A DNA stretch of 64,000 nt, from NCBI RefSeq assembly GCF_000425485.1, contig NZ_AUDN01000024.1, forward strand, positions 35,035 through 99,034. The letters run 5' to 3'. Origin of the DNA: Flavobacterium tegetincola DSM 22377 (lineage in GTDB: Bacteria; Bacteroidota; Bacteroidia; Flavobacteriales; Flavobacteriaceae). The position numbers and the translations under genes are program-made. The stretch's first letter is position 1. Every line of letters starts with the position of its first letter. Shown here one piece after another: positions 34,306-44,313 of the stretch. The notes under the pieces are model-generated. The model did not search any database, was not told the origin of the DNA, and saw only the letters and a program-made list of their open reading frames with translations.

Positions 34306-34518
34306 ATGAAAAAAAATGCATTACCCTTACCTTCGGACGGAAGTTCGAAAGTAAAAGAGATTTCTGATGGTGTTTACATCAATTTAAATCGGATTACAAC
34401 TGATGAAAAAGAGTTTGATAAAGCCATTGAGGAGAGTTTTAAGGAACTTGAAAAAGAGGAAGAAAATACTAAATTGCGTGAAGAATCTGGATCAGCAAAA
34501 TCCGCCGATAGTGATTAA
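34306..34518 (+). CDS. Small acidic hypothetical protein (70 aa)
   Basis: A 70-residue protein from ATG 34306; the frame is open further upstream, but ATG 34306 avoids overlap with the preceding small gene. Composition is acidic and coiled-coil-like in the second half (FDKAIEESFKELEKEEENTK). It ends 15 bases before the DUF421 gene, so it is probably cotranscribed with it. Function unknown. Confidence 0.6.
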   Translation: MKKNALPLPSDGSSKVKEISDGVYINLNRITTDEKEFDKAIEESFKELEKEEENTKLREESGSAKSADSD

Positions 34519-34533
34519 AACATTTTATTAGTA

Positions 34534-35217
34534 ATGAATTGGCAAGAGCTTTTGTGGGGCGATTTGGACGCTTCTTTTATAGACGACATCGCAATTCGAA
34601 CTGTTGTAATGTTTTTAATTGTATTGCTTGCATTAAAGATATTAGGTAAGAGAGGGGTCAAACAACTTTCGGTTTTTGAGCTTGTAATCATCATTAGCTT
34701 TGGCTCTGCCGCCGGAGACCCAATGTTTTATAAAGAGGTAGGATTACTTCCGGCATTAGCCGTGTTTGTATTTATCATTATTTGCTATAAAATAACTACA
34801 TTTCTAGTATTTAAATTTGCTGCAGTTGAAAAAGTTCTAGAAGGCGAACCCATCTATTTAATCGAAGACGGCGTGTTCTTAATTGAAAAATTCAACAAAG
34901 AACATTTGGGTTATGATGAGTTTTTTGCGGAAATGCGTCAGCAAAGTGTTGCTCATTTAGGGCAAATTGATATTGCTATTCTAGAAATATCTGGGGAGAT
35001 GAGTTTGTATTTTTATGAAGATAATGACGTGCTTTTTGGCTTGCCAATTTTGCCCAATTTATTTACTAAGCAAATTTGTGAAATTACGGAAGAGGCTCAT
35101 TACTCTTGTACTTACTGTGGATTTACAGAAATAATTGGAGCAAAACCGCTCCATACCTGCCCAAACTGCAAGCACACGAAGTGGGTACAGTCTATTAATT
35201 GTCCACGAATTACGTAA
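34534..35217 (+). CDS. DUF421 membrane protein with C-terminal zinc ribbon
   Basis: A 227-residue protein of the YetF/YcaP (DUF421) type: three N-terminal helices (about 19-41, 45-65, 70-92), the motif KILGKRGVKQLSVFELVIIISFGSAAGDPM near 36-65, then a cytoplasmic domain with EPIYLIEDG. After it comes a four-Cys zinc ribbon, CTYCGFTEI to HTCPNCKHTKW, near 189-216, which is not part of the core family and looks like a lineage-specific add-on. Function unknown in this lineage. Confidence 0.85.
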   Translation: MNWQELLWGDLDASFIDDIAIRTVVMFLIVLLALKILGKRGVKQLSVFELVIIISFGSAAGDPMFYKEVGLLPALAVFVFIIICYKITTFLVFKFAAVEKVLEGEPIYLIEDGVFLIEKFNKEHLGYDEFFAEMRQQSVAHLGQIDIAILEISGEMSLYFYEDNDVLFGLPILPNLFTKQICEITEEAHYSCTYCGFTEIIGAKPLHTCPNCKHTKWVQSINCPRIT

Positions 35218-35276
35218 ATCCCTGTTGAATTCAATTATAACCGCTTTGCAATTGTGGAAATCAAACTCAAGAATCT

Positions 35277-35284
35277 TATCTTTG
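35277..35284 (+). promoter_or_regulatory. Bacteroidota -7 promoter element (TATCTTTG)
   Basis: TAnnTTTG match 18 bases before the ABC exporter start, with a TTG at 35252-35254 as a candidate -33 partner. Confidence 0.6.
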
Positions 35285-35302
35285 CAATTCTAAATATATA
35301 CG

Positions 35303-37093
35303 ATGGCGCGACATTCTAAAGATAACGATTTACCAAAAGCTAAATTAACCTCCAATTCTCTTCAAAAATCATTACGGATTTTCAAATACGGCAAAGGTCA
35401 TAAATGGAAATTTTACATCGGATTGGTTTTTTTACTCTTAACGAGTGCTACCGCTTTAGCCTTCCCAAAATTGATGGGAATGTTGGTGGATTGTGTTACA
35501 AATAAAGATTTGGATCAAGCCAATTACGTTGCGTTATTATTAATGGGCGTTCTGATCCTGCAAGCCGTTTTCTCCTTTTTTAGGATTTCACTTTTTGTGA
35601 ATTTTACCGAAAATTCGTTATCCAATATTCGATTTGCCTTGTACGAAAACTTGGTTAAATTACCGATGACGTTTTTCTCACAAAAGCGCGTAGGCGAATT
35701 GAACAGCCGAATTAGTGCTGATATTTCCCAATTGCAAGACACTTTTACAACCACGATTGCCGAGTTTTTACGCCAATTCATTTTAATCATTGGCGGATTT
35801 ATTATTCTAGGAAGCATCAGTCCCAAACTAACCTTAATGATGTTGGCAATTGTTCCATTAGTTGCAGTTGGCGCTGTTATTTTTGGTCGATTCATTCGAA
35901 AGTATGGTAAGAAAACGCAAGATAAAGTTGCCGAAAGTCAAGTTATTGTAGAAGAAACCCTACAAGGAATAACCAATGTTAAGGCTTTTGCCAATGAATG
36001 GTATGAAATCCAGCGGTATAAAAATAAAATCAAAGAAATTGTACAAATTGCCATTAAAGGTGGAGTCTACCGTGGTTATTTTGCATCCTTTATCATTCTG
36101 TGTCTTTTCGGTTGTGTGGTTGCCGTGGTGTGGTACGGAATTACATTGACCATTAAAGGTGAAGTAGAAGGTGTTGGCGATTTAATTTCATTCATTCTTT
36201 ACACCACGTTTATCGGTGCTTCCTTTGGTGGAATCGCCGAAATGTATGCACAAATCCAAAAAGCCGTTGGTGCTACCGAACGTGTTTTTGAATTATTAGA
36301 TGAAGCTCCCGAAGAAATCAATTCAACACCAAATCCTACTACCGAGAAAATTCAGGGAAATGTAATGTTTCAAAATGTATCTTTTAGTTATCCATCGCGC
36401 TCTGAAATCCAAGTCTTAAAAGACGTAAATTTTGAGGTAAACTTCGGTCAAAAAATTGCAATCGTAGGACCAAGTGGTGCCGGAAAGTCAACCATTGCTT
36501 CACTCCTACTTCGTTTTTACAACATTGACAAAGGAGAAATATTAATTGACGGTAAGAACATCAACGAATTTCAACTCGAACAATTAAGAGGAAACATGAG
36601 TATCGTTCCCCAAGATGTCATTCTTTTTGGAGGAACAATCAAAGAAAATATCGCCTACGGAAAACCATCTGCTACTGATGCAGAAATTATGGAAGCGGCA
36701 AAACAAGCCAACGCATTCAACTTTATCGAAGGTTTTCCAGAACAAATGGAAACATTAGTTGGCGAACGAGGCATCAAACTTTCAGGCGGACAACGCCAAA
36801 GAATAGCCATTGCAAGAGCCTTATTAAAAAACCCAAGTATTCTAATTTTAGATGAAGCCACATCTTCTCTAGACAGCGAAAGCGAGAAATTAGTACAAGA
36901 AGCCCTAGAAATTTTAATGCAAGGCAGAACCAGTTTCATCATCGCTCACCGACTTTCCACCATCCGAAAAGCCGACCAAATCCTAGTCCTTGACGGCGGA
37001 AAAATTACTGAAAAAGGAACCCACCAAGAGTTAATTGCCTTGGAAAATGGAACCTATAAAAATTTGAGTTCGTTACAGTTTAGTAACGAATAG
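35303..37093 (+). CDS. ABC exporter, fused permease and ATPase (MsbA/TAP-like)
   Basis: A 596-residue half-transporter. The N-terminal membrane domain (about 35-330, six helices) is followed by the nucleotide-binding domain with Walker A GPSGAGKST (near 390), signature LSGGQRQR (near 495), Walker B ILILDEATS (near 514) and switch His in IIAHRLSTI (near 548). It would act as a homodimer in the inner membrane, exporting lipid or another hydrophobic or peptide substrate. It has its own promoter. Substrate not determinable. Confidence 0.92.
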   Translation: MARHSKDNDLPKAKLTSNSLQKSLRIFKYGKGHKWKFYIGLVFLLLTSATALAFPKLMGMLVDCVTNKDLDQANYVALLLMGVLILQAVFSFFRISLFVNFTENSLSNIRFALYENLVKLPMTFFSQKRVGELNSRISADISQLQDTFTTTIAEFLRQFILIIGGFIILGSISPKLTLMMLAIVPLVAVGAVIFGRFIRKYGKKTQDKVAESQVIVEETLQGITNVKAFANEWYEIQRYKNKIKEIVQIAIKGGVYRGYFASFIILCLFGCVVAVVWYGITLTIKGEVEGVGDLISFILYTTFIGASFGGIAEMYAQIQKAVGATERVFELLDEAPEEINSTPNPTTEKIQGNVMFQNVSFSYPSRSEIQVLKDVNFEVNFGQKIAIVGPSGAGKSTIASLLLRFYNIDKGEILIDGKNINEFQLEQLRGNMSIVPQDVILFGGTIKENIAYGKPSATDAEIMEAAKQANAFNFIEGFPEQMETLVGERGIKLSGGQRQRIAIARALLKNPSILILDEATSSLDSESEKLVQEALEILMQGRTSFIIAHRLSTIRKADQILVLDGGKITEKGTHQELIALENGTYKNLSSLQFSNE

Positions 37094-37467
37094 CAAATTA
37101 AGATTAGAGTAGTGAATATTAAGACAAAATGAATGAAAGATTGAAAGACGGGAATTATTAAGATTAAGAAAAAAAGATAGCAGGATTGTTTGTAGGAAAA
37201 AAATCAAAAAGCTAAAAAGAAGCCGAAAGATGGTTTTACTATCCCCGACAGGTAGGAACATCCTGACCTAGTCGTTGCGAGGTACGAAGCAATCTAGGGC
37301 AGATGTGGGAGGATGGCGGGAACATGGATTAAAAAAAGCCGAAAGCCGTGATTCTAAAAAATTCAAAGCTTATTACTACTTCAATTCATAAATCTTAATT
37401 CTAAATTCCTAAATTTACCCCTTGTGTGGATTTTAAGAAAAATCTATCTTTGCAGTATAAATAAATT
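37094..37467. other. Intergenic region, 374 bp, with a degenerate Flavobacterium-type repeat
   Basis: Contains a block at about 37230-37350 (GACAGGTAGGAACATCC, then a GGTACGAAGCAATC stretch and CGGGAACATGGATTAAAAAA and GCCGAAAGCCGTG) that resembles the intergenic element at 57420-57535 (shared CGGGAACATGGA core). The thrS promoter follows at 37422-37452. No gene. Confidence 0.45.
37422..37452 (+). promoter_or_regulatory. thrS operon promoter
   Basis: -7 element TATCTTTG at 37445-37452, with TTG at 37422-37424 as the -33 element (20-base spacing), a good Bacteroidota promoter. The thrS ATG begins 16 bases further on. Confidence 0.7.
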
Positions 37468-39417
37468 ATGATGATACAAATTACGTTACCCGATGGGTCA
37501 GTTAAGGAGTTCTCGAAAGGAACAACTCCGATGGAAGTGGCAAAAAGCATAAGTGAGGGATTGGCTCGAAATATTATTTCGGCTTCTTTCAACGGAACTG
37601 CTGTAGAAACCACGACCGCATTGACGACGGACGGGTCGCTTATTTTATATTCTTGGAACGACAAAGAAGGAAAGAAAGCTTTTTGGCATTCTACTTCTCA
37701 TGTGATGGCACAAGTTTTAGAAGAACTTTGGCCTGGGATCAAACTAACGTTAGGACCTGCAATTGACAACGGTTTTTATTATGATGTTGACTTTGGTGAC
37801 CAAAAAATCACGGATGCCGATTTCAAACGAGTGGAAGACCGCGTTTTAGAAATTTCACGTGGTAAATATGAATTCTCAATGCGTTCGGTTTCAAAAGCAG
37901 ATGCATTAGAAATTTACAAAGACAACGAGTACAAGACCGAAATGATTTCAAATCTTGAAGACGGAACCATCACTTTTTGTGACCATTCTGATTTCTTCGA
38001 CTTGTGTCGTGGTGGTCATATCCCAAATACAGGAATCATCAAAGCATTCAAAATCATGAGTGTTGCTGGTGCTTACTGGCGTGGTGACGAGAAAAACAAG
38101 CAGTTGACACGTGTTTACGGAATATCATTTCCAAAACAAAAAGAGTTGACGGAGTATCTTTTATTAATTGAAGAAGCAAAACGCCGCGACCATAGAAAAT
38201 TAGGTAAGGAATTAGAATTGTTTGCTTTCTCACAAAGAGTAGGTCAAGGTTTGCCGTTATGGTTGCCAAAAGGAGCTGCTTTGCGCGAAAGATTAGAGCA
38301 ATTTTTGAAGAAAGCACAGAAAAAAGCGGGTTACGAACAAGTAGCTACGCCACATATTGGTCAAAAAGAATTGTATGTCACTTCTGGACATTATGAAAAA
38401 TACGGAGCGGATAGTTTTCAACCGATCACAACGCCAACAGATGGTGAAGAATTTTTGTTGAAACCAATGAATTGTCCACACCACTGTGAAATTTACAACG
38501 TTCGCCCGTGGTCTTACAAGGATTTACCAAAACGTTATGCTGAATTTGGAACTGTTTATCGTTACGAACAATCAGGTGAATTACACGGCTTGACACGAGT
38601 TCGTGGATTTACGCAAGATGATGCTCATATCTTTTGTACACCAGAACAATTGGACGAAGAGTTCAAAAAAGTAATTGATTTAGTATTATATGTTTTCGGT
38701 TCGTTAGGATTTGAAAACTTCACTGCTCAAATATCGCTACGCGACAAAGAAAACAGAGAAAAGTACATTGGTTCTGATGAAAATTGGGAAAAAGCAGAGA
38801 ATGCAATCATCAATGCGGCTAAAGATAAAAACTTAAGTACCGTTATTGAATACGGTGAAGCAGCTTTCTATGGTCCGAAATTGGATTTCATGGTGAAGGA
38901 TGCTTTAGGACGTCAATGGCAGTTGGGAACGATTCAAGTAGACTACAATTTACCTGAACGTTTTGACTTAACTTACAAAGGCTCAGACAACGAATTACAC
39001 CGTCCAGTAATGATTCACCGAGCACCTTTTGGTTCAATGGAACGTTTTATAGCTATTTTAATCGAACATACAGCAGGTAATTTCCCAATTTGGTTGATGC
39101 CAGAACAGGCTATTATATTGTCTTTGAGTGAGAAATATGAAAAATATGCTAAAAAAGTTTTAGATTTGCTAGAAAATGACGAAATTCGCGCCGTGATTGA
39201 CAACCGAAATGAGACTATTGGTCGAAAAATTCGCGATGCAGAAACACAAAAGTACCCATTCATGCTGATTGTAGGCGAGGAAGAAGAAAAAAATGGTACG
39301 ATTTCTGTACGTAGACACGGTCAAGAAGGAAAAGGAAATATTAGCGTTACTATTGAGGAATTTGCGGCAATGGTAAAAGAAGAGATCAGCAAAACATTAA
39401 AAACATTCAACGTTTAA
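37468..39417 (+). CDS. thrS: Threonine--tRNA ligase
   Basis: A 649-residue class II aminoacyl-tRNA synthetase that charges tRNA-Thr. Domain order is complete: TGS (about 1-62), editing/SAD domain ([17 protein letters not shown] near 73 and [20 protein letters not shown] near 172), catalytic core with [14 protein letters not shown] (zinc site Cys and His) and [14 protein letters not shown], and an anticodon-binding domain from about 540. It begins a translation block with infC, rpmI and rplT. ATG 37471 is an equally possible start. Confidence 0.96.
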   Translation: MMIQITLPDGSVKEFSKGTTPMEVAKSISEGLARNIISASFNGTAVETTTALTTDGSLILYSWNDKEGKKAFWHSTSHVMAQVLEELWPGIKLTLGPAIDNGFYYDVDFGDQKITDADFKRVEDRVLEISRGKYEFSMRSVSKADALEIYKDNEYKTEMISNLEDGTITFCDHSDFFDLCRGGHIPNTGIIKAFKIMSVAGAYWRGDEKNKQLTRVYGISFPKQKELTEYLLLIEEAKRRDHRKLGKELELFAFSQRVGQGLPLWLPKGAALRERLEQFLKKAQKKAGYEQVATPHIGQKELYVTSGHYEKYGADSFQPITTPTDGEEFLLKPMNCPHHCEIYNVRPWSYKDLPKRYAEFGTVYRYEQSGELHGLTRVRGFTQDDAHIFCTPEQLDEEFKKVIDLVLYVFGSLGFENFTAQISLRDKENREKYIGSDENWEKAENAIINAAKDKNLSTVIEYGEAAFYGPKLDFMVKDALGRQWQLGTIQVDYNLPERFDLTYKGSDNELHRPVMIHRAPFGSMERFIAILIEHTAGNFPIWLMPEQAIILSLSEKYEKYAKKVLDLLENDEIRAVIDNRNETIGRKIRDAETQKYPFMLIVGEEEEKNGTISVRRHGQEGKGNISVTIEEFAAMVKEEISKTLKTFNV

Positions 39418-39433
39418 CTTAAATTTTAAGGCC

Positions 39434-39988
39434 ATAGCAATAAGAAACAATAGAGGTTACCAGCCTCGAGTAGAAAAAAAAGATTTACACCGAATTAACA
39501 ATTTAATTCGTGTTCCAGAAGTACGTCTAGTAGGAGATAATGTAGAACCAGGAGTTTACAAAACATCTGAGGCCTTGAAAATGGCTGATGCACAGGAATT
39601 TGATTTGGTTGAAATTTCACCAAATGCAGAACCTCCTGTATGTAAAATCATGGATTACAAGAAATTTCTTTACTTGCAGAAAAAGCGTGAAAAGGAATTA
39701 AAAGCGAAATCTACTCAAATTACTGTAAAGGAAATCCGTTTTGGACCTCAAACAGATGAACATGATTACGAGTTTAAAAGAAAGAATGCAGAGAAGTTTC
39801 TTAAGGAAGGTTCAAAATTAAAAGCATTTGTTTTCTTTAAAGGACGTTCTATTATCTATAAAGATCAAGGACAAATTCTTTTATTGAGATTGGCTCAAGA
39901 TTTAGAAGATTACGGTAAAGTGGAAGCGATGCCGGTTTTGGAAGGTAAACGTATGATTATGTTTATAGCACCGAAGAAGAAAAAGTAA
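39434..39988 (+). CDS. infC: Translation initiation factor IF-3, probable AUA start
   Basis: IF-3 of 184 residues from the ATA at 39434. It prevents subunit reassociation and proofreads initiator codons. The N-domain ([21 protein letters not shown], then [12 protein letters not shown]) extends well upstream of the first TTG (39575) or ATG, so the true start must be non-AUG; ATA 39434 gives the expected I-A-I-R-N-N N-terminus. The C-domain ([33 protein letters not shown]) is intact. It follows thrS by 16 bases. A rare start codon is the classical autoregulation device for infC. Confidence 0.9.
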   Translation: MAIRNNRGYQPRVEKKDLHRINNLIRVPEVRLVGDNVEPGVYKTSEALKMADAQEFDLVEISPNAEPPVCKIMDYKKFLYLQKKREKELKAKSTQITVKEIRFGPQTDEHDYEFKRKNAEKFLKEGSKLKAFVFFKGRSIIYKDQGQILLLRLAQDLEDYGKVEAMPVLEGKRMIMFIAPKKKK

Positions 39989-40084
39989 GTTCTAGGCGGT
40001 AGCCTTTAGCTGAAAGCTATTGGCCAAAAGCTGATAGCTAATATAAAAAGTAAGTAAGAATAAATTAAATACACACTAGGAAAA

Positions 40085-40282
40085 ATGCCTAAAATGAAAA
40101 CCAAGTCTAGCGCCAAGAAACGATTTAAAGTTACTGGTTCTGGAAAGATTAAAAGAAAGCACGCTTTTAAAAGTCACATCTTGACTAAAAAATCTAAAAA
40201 GCGTAAATTAGCTTTGACACACTCTGCACTTGTTCACAAGACAGATATGAAAAGCATCAAACAACAATTAAGAATTATCTAA
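40085..40282 (+). CDS. rpmI: Large ribosomal subunit protein L35
   Basis: A 65-residue basic ribosomal protein, [20 protein letters not shown] then [17 protein letters not shown], a near-textbook bL35 sequence. It sits between infC and rplT in the conserved order. The 96-base gap after infC holds a pair of imperfect GCTGATAGCTA-like repeats. Confidence 0.97.
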   Translation: MPKMKTKSSAKKRFKVTGSGKIKRKHAFKSHILTKKSKKRKLALTHSALVHKTDMKSIKQQLRII

Positions 40283-40460
40283 ATTAGTTTGCAGTTGTCA
40301 GTACGTTAGTTTGCAGTTTCAAAACTGAACACTAAAATTCTGAACACTGAATACTTTTTTAAAGATTCTTTAGGTTACAAATTATTCAATAACCTTGGAG
40401 TACGGCCTTAAGTTCCTTTGATTTAATTCAGGACGCCTGCTACAAAAACACATTAAAATT
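40283..40460 (+). promoter_or_regulatory. Spacer between rpmI and rplT, candidate L20 leader
   Basis: A 178-base spacer in an otherwise compact block is long. The part next to rplT (about 40390-40445) is less A+T-rich and contains GGAGTACGGCCTTAAGTTCC and CAGGACGCCTG. In other bacteria L20 represses translation through such leaders. I could not fold a convincing conserved structure by eye. Confidence 0.3.
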
Positions 40461-40805
40461 ATGCCAAGATCGGTAAATTCAGTTGCTAAAAGAGCACGTA
40501 GAAAAAAAATAATGAAGCAAGCCAAAGGTTACTTTGGTAGACGTAAAAACGTTTGGACAGTTGCAAAAAATGCGGTAGAAAAAGCAATGTGCTATGCATA
40601 CCGTGATAGAAAACAGAACAAAAGAACATTCCGTGCATTGTGGATCCAACGTATCAACGCTGGAGCTAGATTGGAAGGATTGTCTTATTCTCAATTCATG
40701 GGGAAAGTAAAATCTAACGGTATCGAATTGAACCGTAAAGTTCTTGCTGATTTAGCAATGAATCACCCTGAAGCTTTCAAAGCTGTTATCAATAAAGTAA
40801 AATAA
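40461..40805 (+). CDS. rplT: Large ribosomal subunit protein L20
   Basis: A 114-residue bL20: [20 protein letters not shown] at the N-terminus, then [12 protein letters not shown] and a C-terminal [20 protein letters not shown]. It binds 23S rRNA and in many bacteria represses its own operon. It is the last gene of the block, followed by a strong terminator. Confidence 0.97.
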   Translation: MPRSVNSVAKRARRKKIMKQAKGYFGRRKNVWTVAKNAVEKAMCYAYRDRKQNKRTFRALWIQRINAGARLEGLSYSQFMGKVKSNGIELNRKVLADLAMNHPEAFKAVINKVK

Positions 40806-40845
40806 GAACGTTTGTCAAACTCTAATTTACTTCTTACTTATATAG

Positions 40846-40880
40846 AAAATCCCAATCGAAAGATTGGGATTTTTTTTTTC
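40846..40880 (+). terminator. Rho-independent terminator of the thrS-rplT block
   Basis: Perfect stem AAAATCCCAATC / GATTGGGATTTT with a GAAA tetraloop, followed by a long T run. Confidence 0.92.
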
Positions 40881-40889
40881 AAAAATTGA

Positions 40890-40897
40890 TATCTTTG
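40890..40897 (+). promoter_or_regulatory. Bacteroidota -7 promoter element (TATCTTTG)
   Basis: TAnnTTTG match 88 bases before the serine hydrolase start and just after the rplT terminator. Confidence 0.6.
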
Positions 40898-40985
40898 TTT
40901 CATATATTAGCTCCTACTCTGTTAGAACTTAAAACTAAACTATTAGGTCTAAATTTGATTTACTACTTATAAAAATTCCTCTAAA

Positions 40986-42230
40986 ATGAAATACTTACTA
41001 TTTATATACTTTCTGTCGTTCAGTTTTTCCACGTCCATTGCACAAGTAACCCCAGAAAAGATCCACACCCCTAAAATTAAGGATCCAAAAACGTTGAAAG
41101 ATGTTTTGGATTTAAAAAATATTGCCCATTCTTATCTGAATATGCAGGATTACTTTCCATCAAAAACAGTAGAAAAATCTGCAAACCCTGCTCCTTTTCC
41201 TAAAGTAGAAAATAGACCATTGCCCACAAATTTCGCATACAGAGGATCAACTTATAATGCTCAAAAGTACATCGACTCTTCGTACACACAGGGCTTCATT
41301 TGGATTCAAAATGATACAATTCAATATGAGAACTATTGGAGTGGACAAAAAGAAGACAGTAGACACATTTCTTGGTCCATGTCAAAATCGTATGTTTCTG
41401 CTTTATTTGGGATTGCAATAGAGGAAGGTTACATTAAAAATATCGATCAAACTGTGGACGAATATTTGCCAGAATTAAAGCACTCAGGATATAATGGCAT
41501 AAAAATAAAAGACGTTTTGCAGATGGCAAGCGGTATTGGATTTAATGAAGATTACAGCAATCCAAAGGCAGATATCAATGTTTATTGGAATGGATTTGTT
41601 TCTGGAAAGTCACAAGATGAGTTTGCCAGTACGTTACTCAATCAAAGACCACCTGGGAAATACAATCAATATGTAAGCATTAATACGCACGTTTTGGCGA
41701 TGATTATTATTAAGGCGACTGGAAAAAGTTTAACGAACTATTTGCAAGAGAAAATCTGGAAACCGCTCGGAACCGAATATAATGCGTATTGGCTCGTGGA
41801 CGGCGAAGGAATGGAAATGGCGTTAGGGGGATTGAACGCCACGATACGTGATTATGCAAAACTAGGTCAACTTTATTTAAATAAAGGGATGCACAATGGA
41901 AATCAAATTGTTCCAGCCGCATGGATTGAAAGTTCAGTTACAGCTACAGAAAAGCACTTACTACCGTCTACAAATGGTGGAACCGGTTACGGCTACCAAT
42001 GGTGGATTCCTAGTGGGAATGAAGGTGAATATATGGCAATTGGTATTTTCAATCAATACATTTACATTAATCCTACTACAAAAACTGTTATTGTAAAAAA
42101 TTCAGCGAATCAAAATTACTACGATGGTAGCAATCCATACCGTTCATCAGAAGTTCATTTAGCGTTATTTAGAAAATTAGCTCATTTAAATCACTCAGTA
42201 AAAGCAACTAAAAAAGATGTGACAAGGTAA
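40986..42230 (+). CDS. Serine hydrolase, class C beta-lactamase-like (penicillin-binding-protein fold)
   Basis: A 414-residue exported hydrolase with a signal peptide (about 1-19). The catalytic S-x-x-K is SWSMSKS near residue 138, the Tyr motif is in PPGKYNQYVSINTHVLAM (a variant of Y-x-N), and a late GGTGYGYQWWIPSG replaces the KTG triad. It resembles the esterase/6-aminohexanoate-dimer-hydrolase branch of the fold more than true antibiotic-inactivating enzymes. Likely a periplasmic esterase or amide hydrolase; resistance should not be inferred. Confidence 0.85.
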   Translation: MKYLLFIYFLSFSFSTSIAQVTPEKIHTPKIKDPKTLKDVLDLKNIAHSYLNMQDYFPSKTVEKSANPAPFPKVENRPLPTNFAYRGSTYNAQKYIDSSYTQGFIWIQNDTIQYENYWSGQKEDSRHISWSMSKSYVSALFGIAIEEGYIKNIDQTVDEYLPELKHSGYNGIKIKDVLQMASGIGFNEDYSNPKADINVYWNGFVSGKSQDEFASTLLNQRPPGKYNQYVSINTHVLAMIIIKATGKSLTNYLQEKIWKPLGTEYNAYWLVDGEGMEMALGGLNATIRDYAKLGQLYLNKGMHNGNQIVPAAWIESSVTATEKHLLPSTNGGTGYGYQWWIPSGNEGEYMAIGIFNQYIYINPTTKTVIVKNSANQNYYDGSNPYRSSEVHLALFRKLAHLNHSVKATKKDVTR

Positions 42231-42364
42231 TGGATTGATGTGACAAATTTTTAATTAATAGAACACTACTTCTACTACTTTTCAAAAAATAATACCGTGA
42301 AATTTTAACTCCTTTGAGAACGCAGAGCCCATTAAGTCAACAGAAAAAGTAATAAGCAAGCATT

Positions 42365-44179
42365 ATGAAAACACTTTTATCAGCATTATTTATAAGTTGT
42401 ACACTGCAATTGACCGCGCAATCCATTCTCCCACCAGCGATGAAATGGAGTGGAAAAAGTGAATCTTTGATTGTCAACGCTAAAAATCCATGGATTACTC
42501 CAGTTGAAAAATCCAATTTTGAAATAACGCCAACTTACGATGAGACGATGGTTTGGTTAAAAAAGCTGTGTGACAGTTCGTCTTTGCTAAATATGATTTC
42601 GATTGGAAAAAGTGTCGAAGGACGTGATATCATTATGATTATTGCATCATCTGAAAGCACTACATCTGCAGCAGATTTGACAAATTCTACCAAATCCTTG
42701 TTTCTCGCACAAGCTGGAATTCACTCGGGCGAAATTGACGGTAAAGATGCTGGAATGATGTTGTTACGGGACATTGCATTTGGCGGAAAAAAGGCGTTAT
42801 TAGACAAAGTTAACTTCTTATTTATTCCAATATTGAGCGTGGACGGACACGAACGTTCTTCAGTTTACAACAGACCGAATCAACGTGGACCTGAAAATAT
42901 GGGTTGGCGAACGAATGCACAAAATTTAAACCTCAACAGAGATTATGCAAAATTAGACACCCAAGAAATTCGGGCAGTTGTAAAAGTAATGAATACTTAC
43001 AATCCTTCGCTGTATATGGATATTCATGTCACAGATGGTGCTGATTATCAATATGATGTTACTTATGGTTTTGGTGATAAAAACAGTTATTCACCATCAA
43101 GTGAAGTTTGGTTATCCAAAATATTCAAGCCAGCGGTTGATCTTGAATTGCAAAAAAACGGACATATACCCGGCCCATTTTTGAATGCCGCAAGTAATTT
43201 TGGATTTGCCGAAGGAAATATATCATTTAAAGGAAGTCCACGTTATTCTGCAGATTACGGAGATTTACGTCATCTTCCTTCTATTTTAGTTGAAAATCAT
43301 TCCTTGAAACCATACAAGCAACGCGTTTTAGGAACGTACGTTTTGCTGGAAAGTGCGTTAAACATTTTAGCTAAGGAAGGGAATTTACTGAAGCAAAATA
43401 TCCAAAAAGACCAAGCGCTGCGTGCCGAAAAGTTGAATATGGCTTGGAAAATTCCTTCAGATGGTGAAAAATGGGTAGTACATAATAGCATCGACTTGTT
43501 AGCAATCGACTCCAAAATAGTAAAGTCAACCGTAACTGGTGCAGATTACGTGGAATGGTTGGGAAAGCCGGTTTCTATCAAAGTTTCAAATTATGTTGCT
43601 AATGAAGCAATCAATTTTGTAATCCGTCCAAAAGGCTATTGGATTCCGGCTTCTAATGCAGACGTTATTGAACGATTGCACCTGCATGGCATTCAAATGA
43701 AAACCAGTACCGAACCACAAGAAGTACAAGTGCAACTTTACCGCATTACCGATTATAAATTTGAAGATGAAAATCAGAGATCACTACCGTTTGAAGGACG
43801 TTTTATGGTAAATGCACAAACCAAAACAGAAATTAAGACTGAAATATATCCAGCAGGATCCGTTTACATTTCTACCGATCAACCTTTAGGAGATTTGGCA
43901 ATGTTGCTGCTCGAACCTTCGTCGAAAGATTCATTTTTCAGTTGGGGATTTTTTCATACCATCTTTCAGCGCACCGAATATATGGAACAGTACATTATGG
44001 AACCTTTGGCAAAAAAAATGTTAGCGGATTCGCCTGAATTGCAAAAGGAATTTGAGTTAAAGAAACAGCACGATCCGGCCTTTGCCAAAAACCAAAATGC
44101 AATTCTAACCTGGTTTTATAGTAAAACAAAGTATTATGACAGCAGGTATTTATTGTATCCTGTGGGAAGGGTTTTATAA
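42365..44179 (+). CDS. M14 family metallopeptidase, secreted
   Basis: A 604-residue zinc carboxypeptidase-family protein. It has a signal peptide (about 1-19). Zinc ligands of the M14 fold appear as AGIHSGEIDGKDAG (H-x-x-E near 118-121) and DIHVTDG (second His near 220), with NLNRDYAKLDTQE between. A C-terminal beta-rich domain (about 390-520) follows. Length exceeds the catalytic domain, as in the long bacterial M14 group. It probably acts in the periplasm or outside. It converges on the E1 gene. Confidence 0.85.
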   Translation: MKTLLSALFISCTLQLTAQSILPPAMKWSGKSESLIVNAKNPWITPVEKSNFEITPTYDETMVWLKKLCDSSSLLNMISIGKSVEGRDIIMIIASSESTTSAADLTNSTKSLFLAQAGIHSGEIDGKDAGMMLLRDIAFGGKKALLDKVNFLFIPILSVDGHERSSVYNRPNQRGPENMGWRTNAQNLNLNRDYAKLDTQEIRAVVKVMNTYNPSLYMDIHVTDGADYQYDVTYGFGDKNSYSPSSEVWLSKIFKPAVDLELQKNGHIPGPFLNAASNFGFAEGNISFKGSPRYSADYGDLRHLPSILVENHSLKPYKQRVLGTYVLLESALNILAKEGNLLKQNIQKDQALRAEKLNMAWKIPSDGEKWVVHNSIDLLAIDSKIVKSTVTGADYVEWLGKPVSIKVSNYVANEAINFVIRPKGYWIPASNADVIERLHLHGIQMKTSTEPQEVQVQLYRITDYKFEDENQRSLPFEGRFMVNAQTKTEIKTEIYPAGSVYISTDQPLGDLAMLLLEPSSKDSFFSWGFFHTIFQRTEYMEQYIMEPLAKKMLADSPELQKEFELKKQHDPAFAKNQNAILTWFYSKTKYYDSRYLLYPVGRVL

Positions 44180-44255
44180 TTTGTTGATGAAATAAAAATC
44201 AATATATTGATATACAATTTTAAATGAGTCGGTTACAAACTTAAATATCAGACAC

Positions 44256-44294
44256 AAAAAAAGGGAAGCAAATCTAACCATTTGCTTCCCTTTT
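44256..44294. terminator. Bidirectional rho-independent terminator
   Basis: AAAGGGAAGCAAAT and ATTTGCTTCCCTTT form a 14-bp stem around CTAACC with A and T tracts on either side, between the convergent M14 and E1 genes. Confidence 0.9.
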
Positions 44295-44313
44295 CTATTT
44301 TTCTCTTCATTTA

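Noticed and set aside
39575..39988. IF-3 starting at the TTG 39575
   Set aside because: This would remove about 47 residues of conserved N-domain that is intact upstream in the same frame.
40986..42230. True beta-lactamase giving antibiotic resistance
   Set aside because: The SxxK is present, but the Tyr motif and the KTG region are variant, fitting esterase-type members better.
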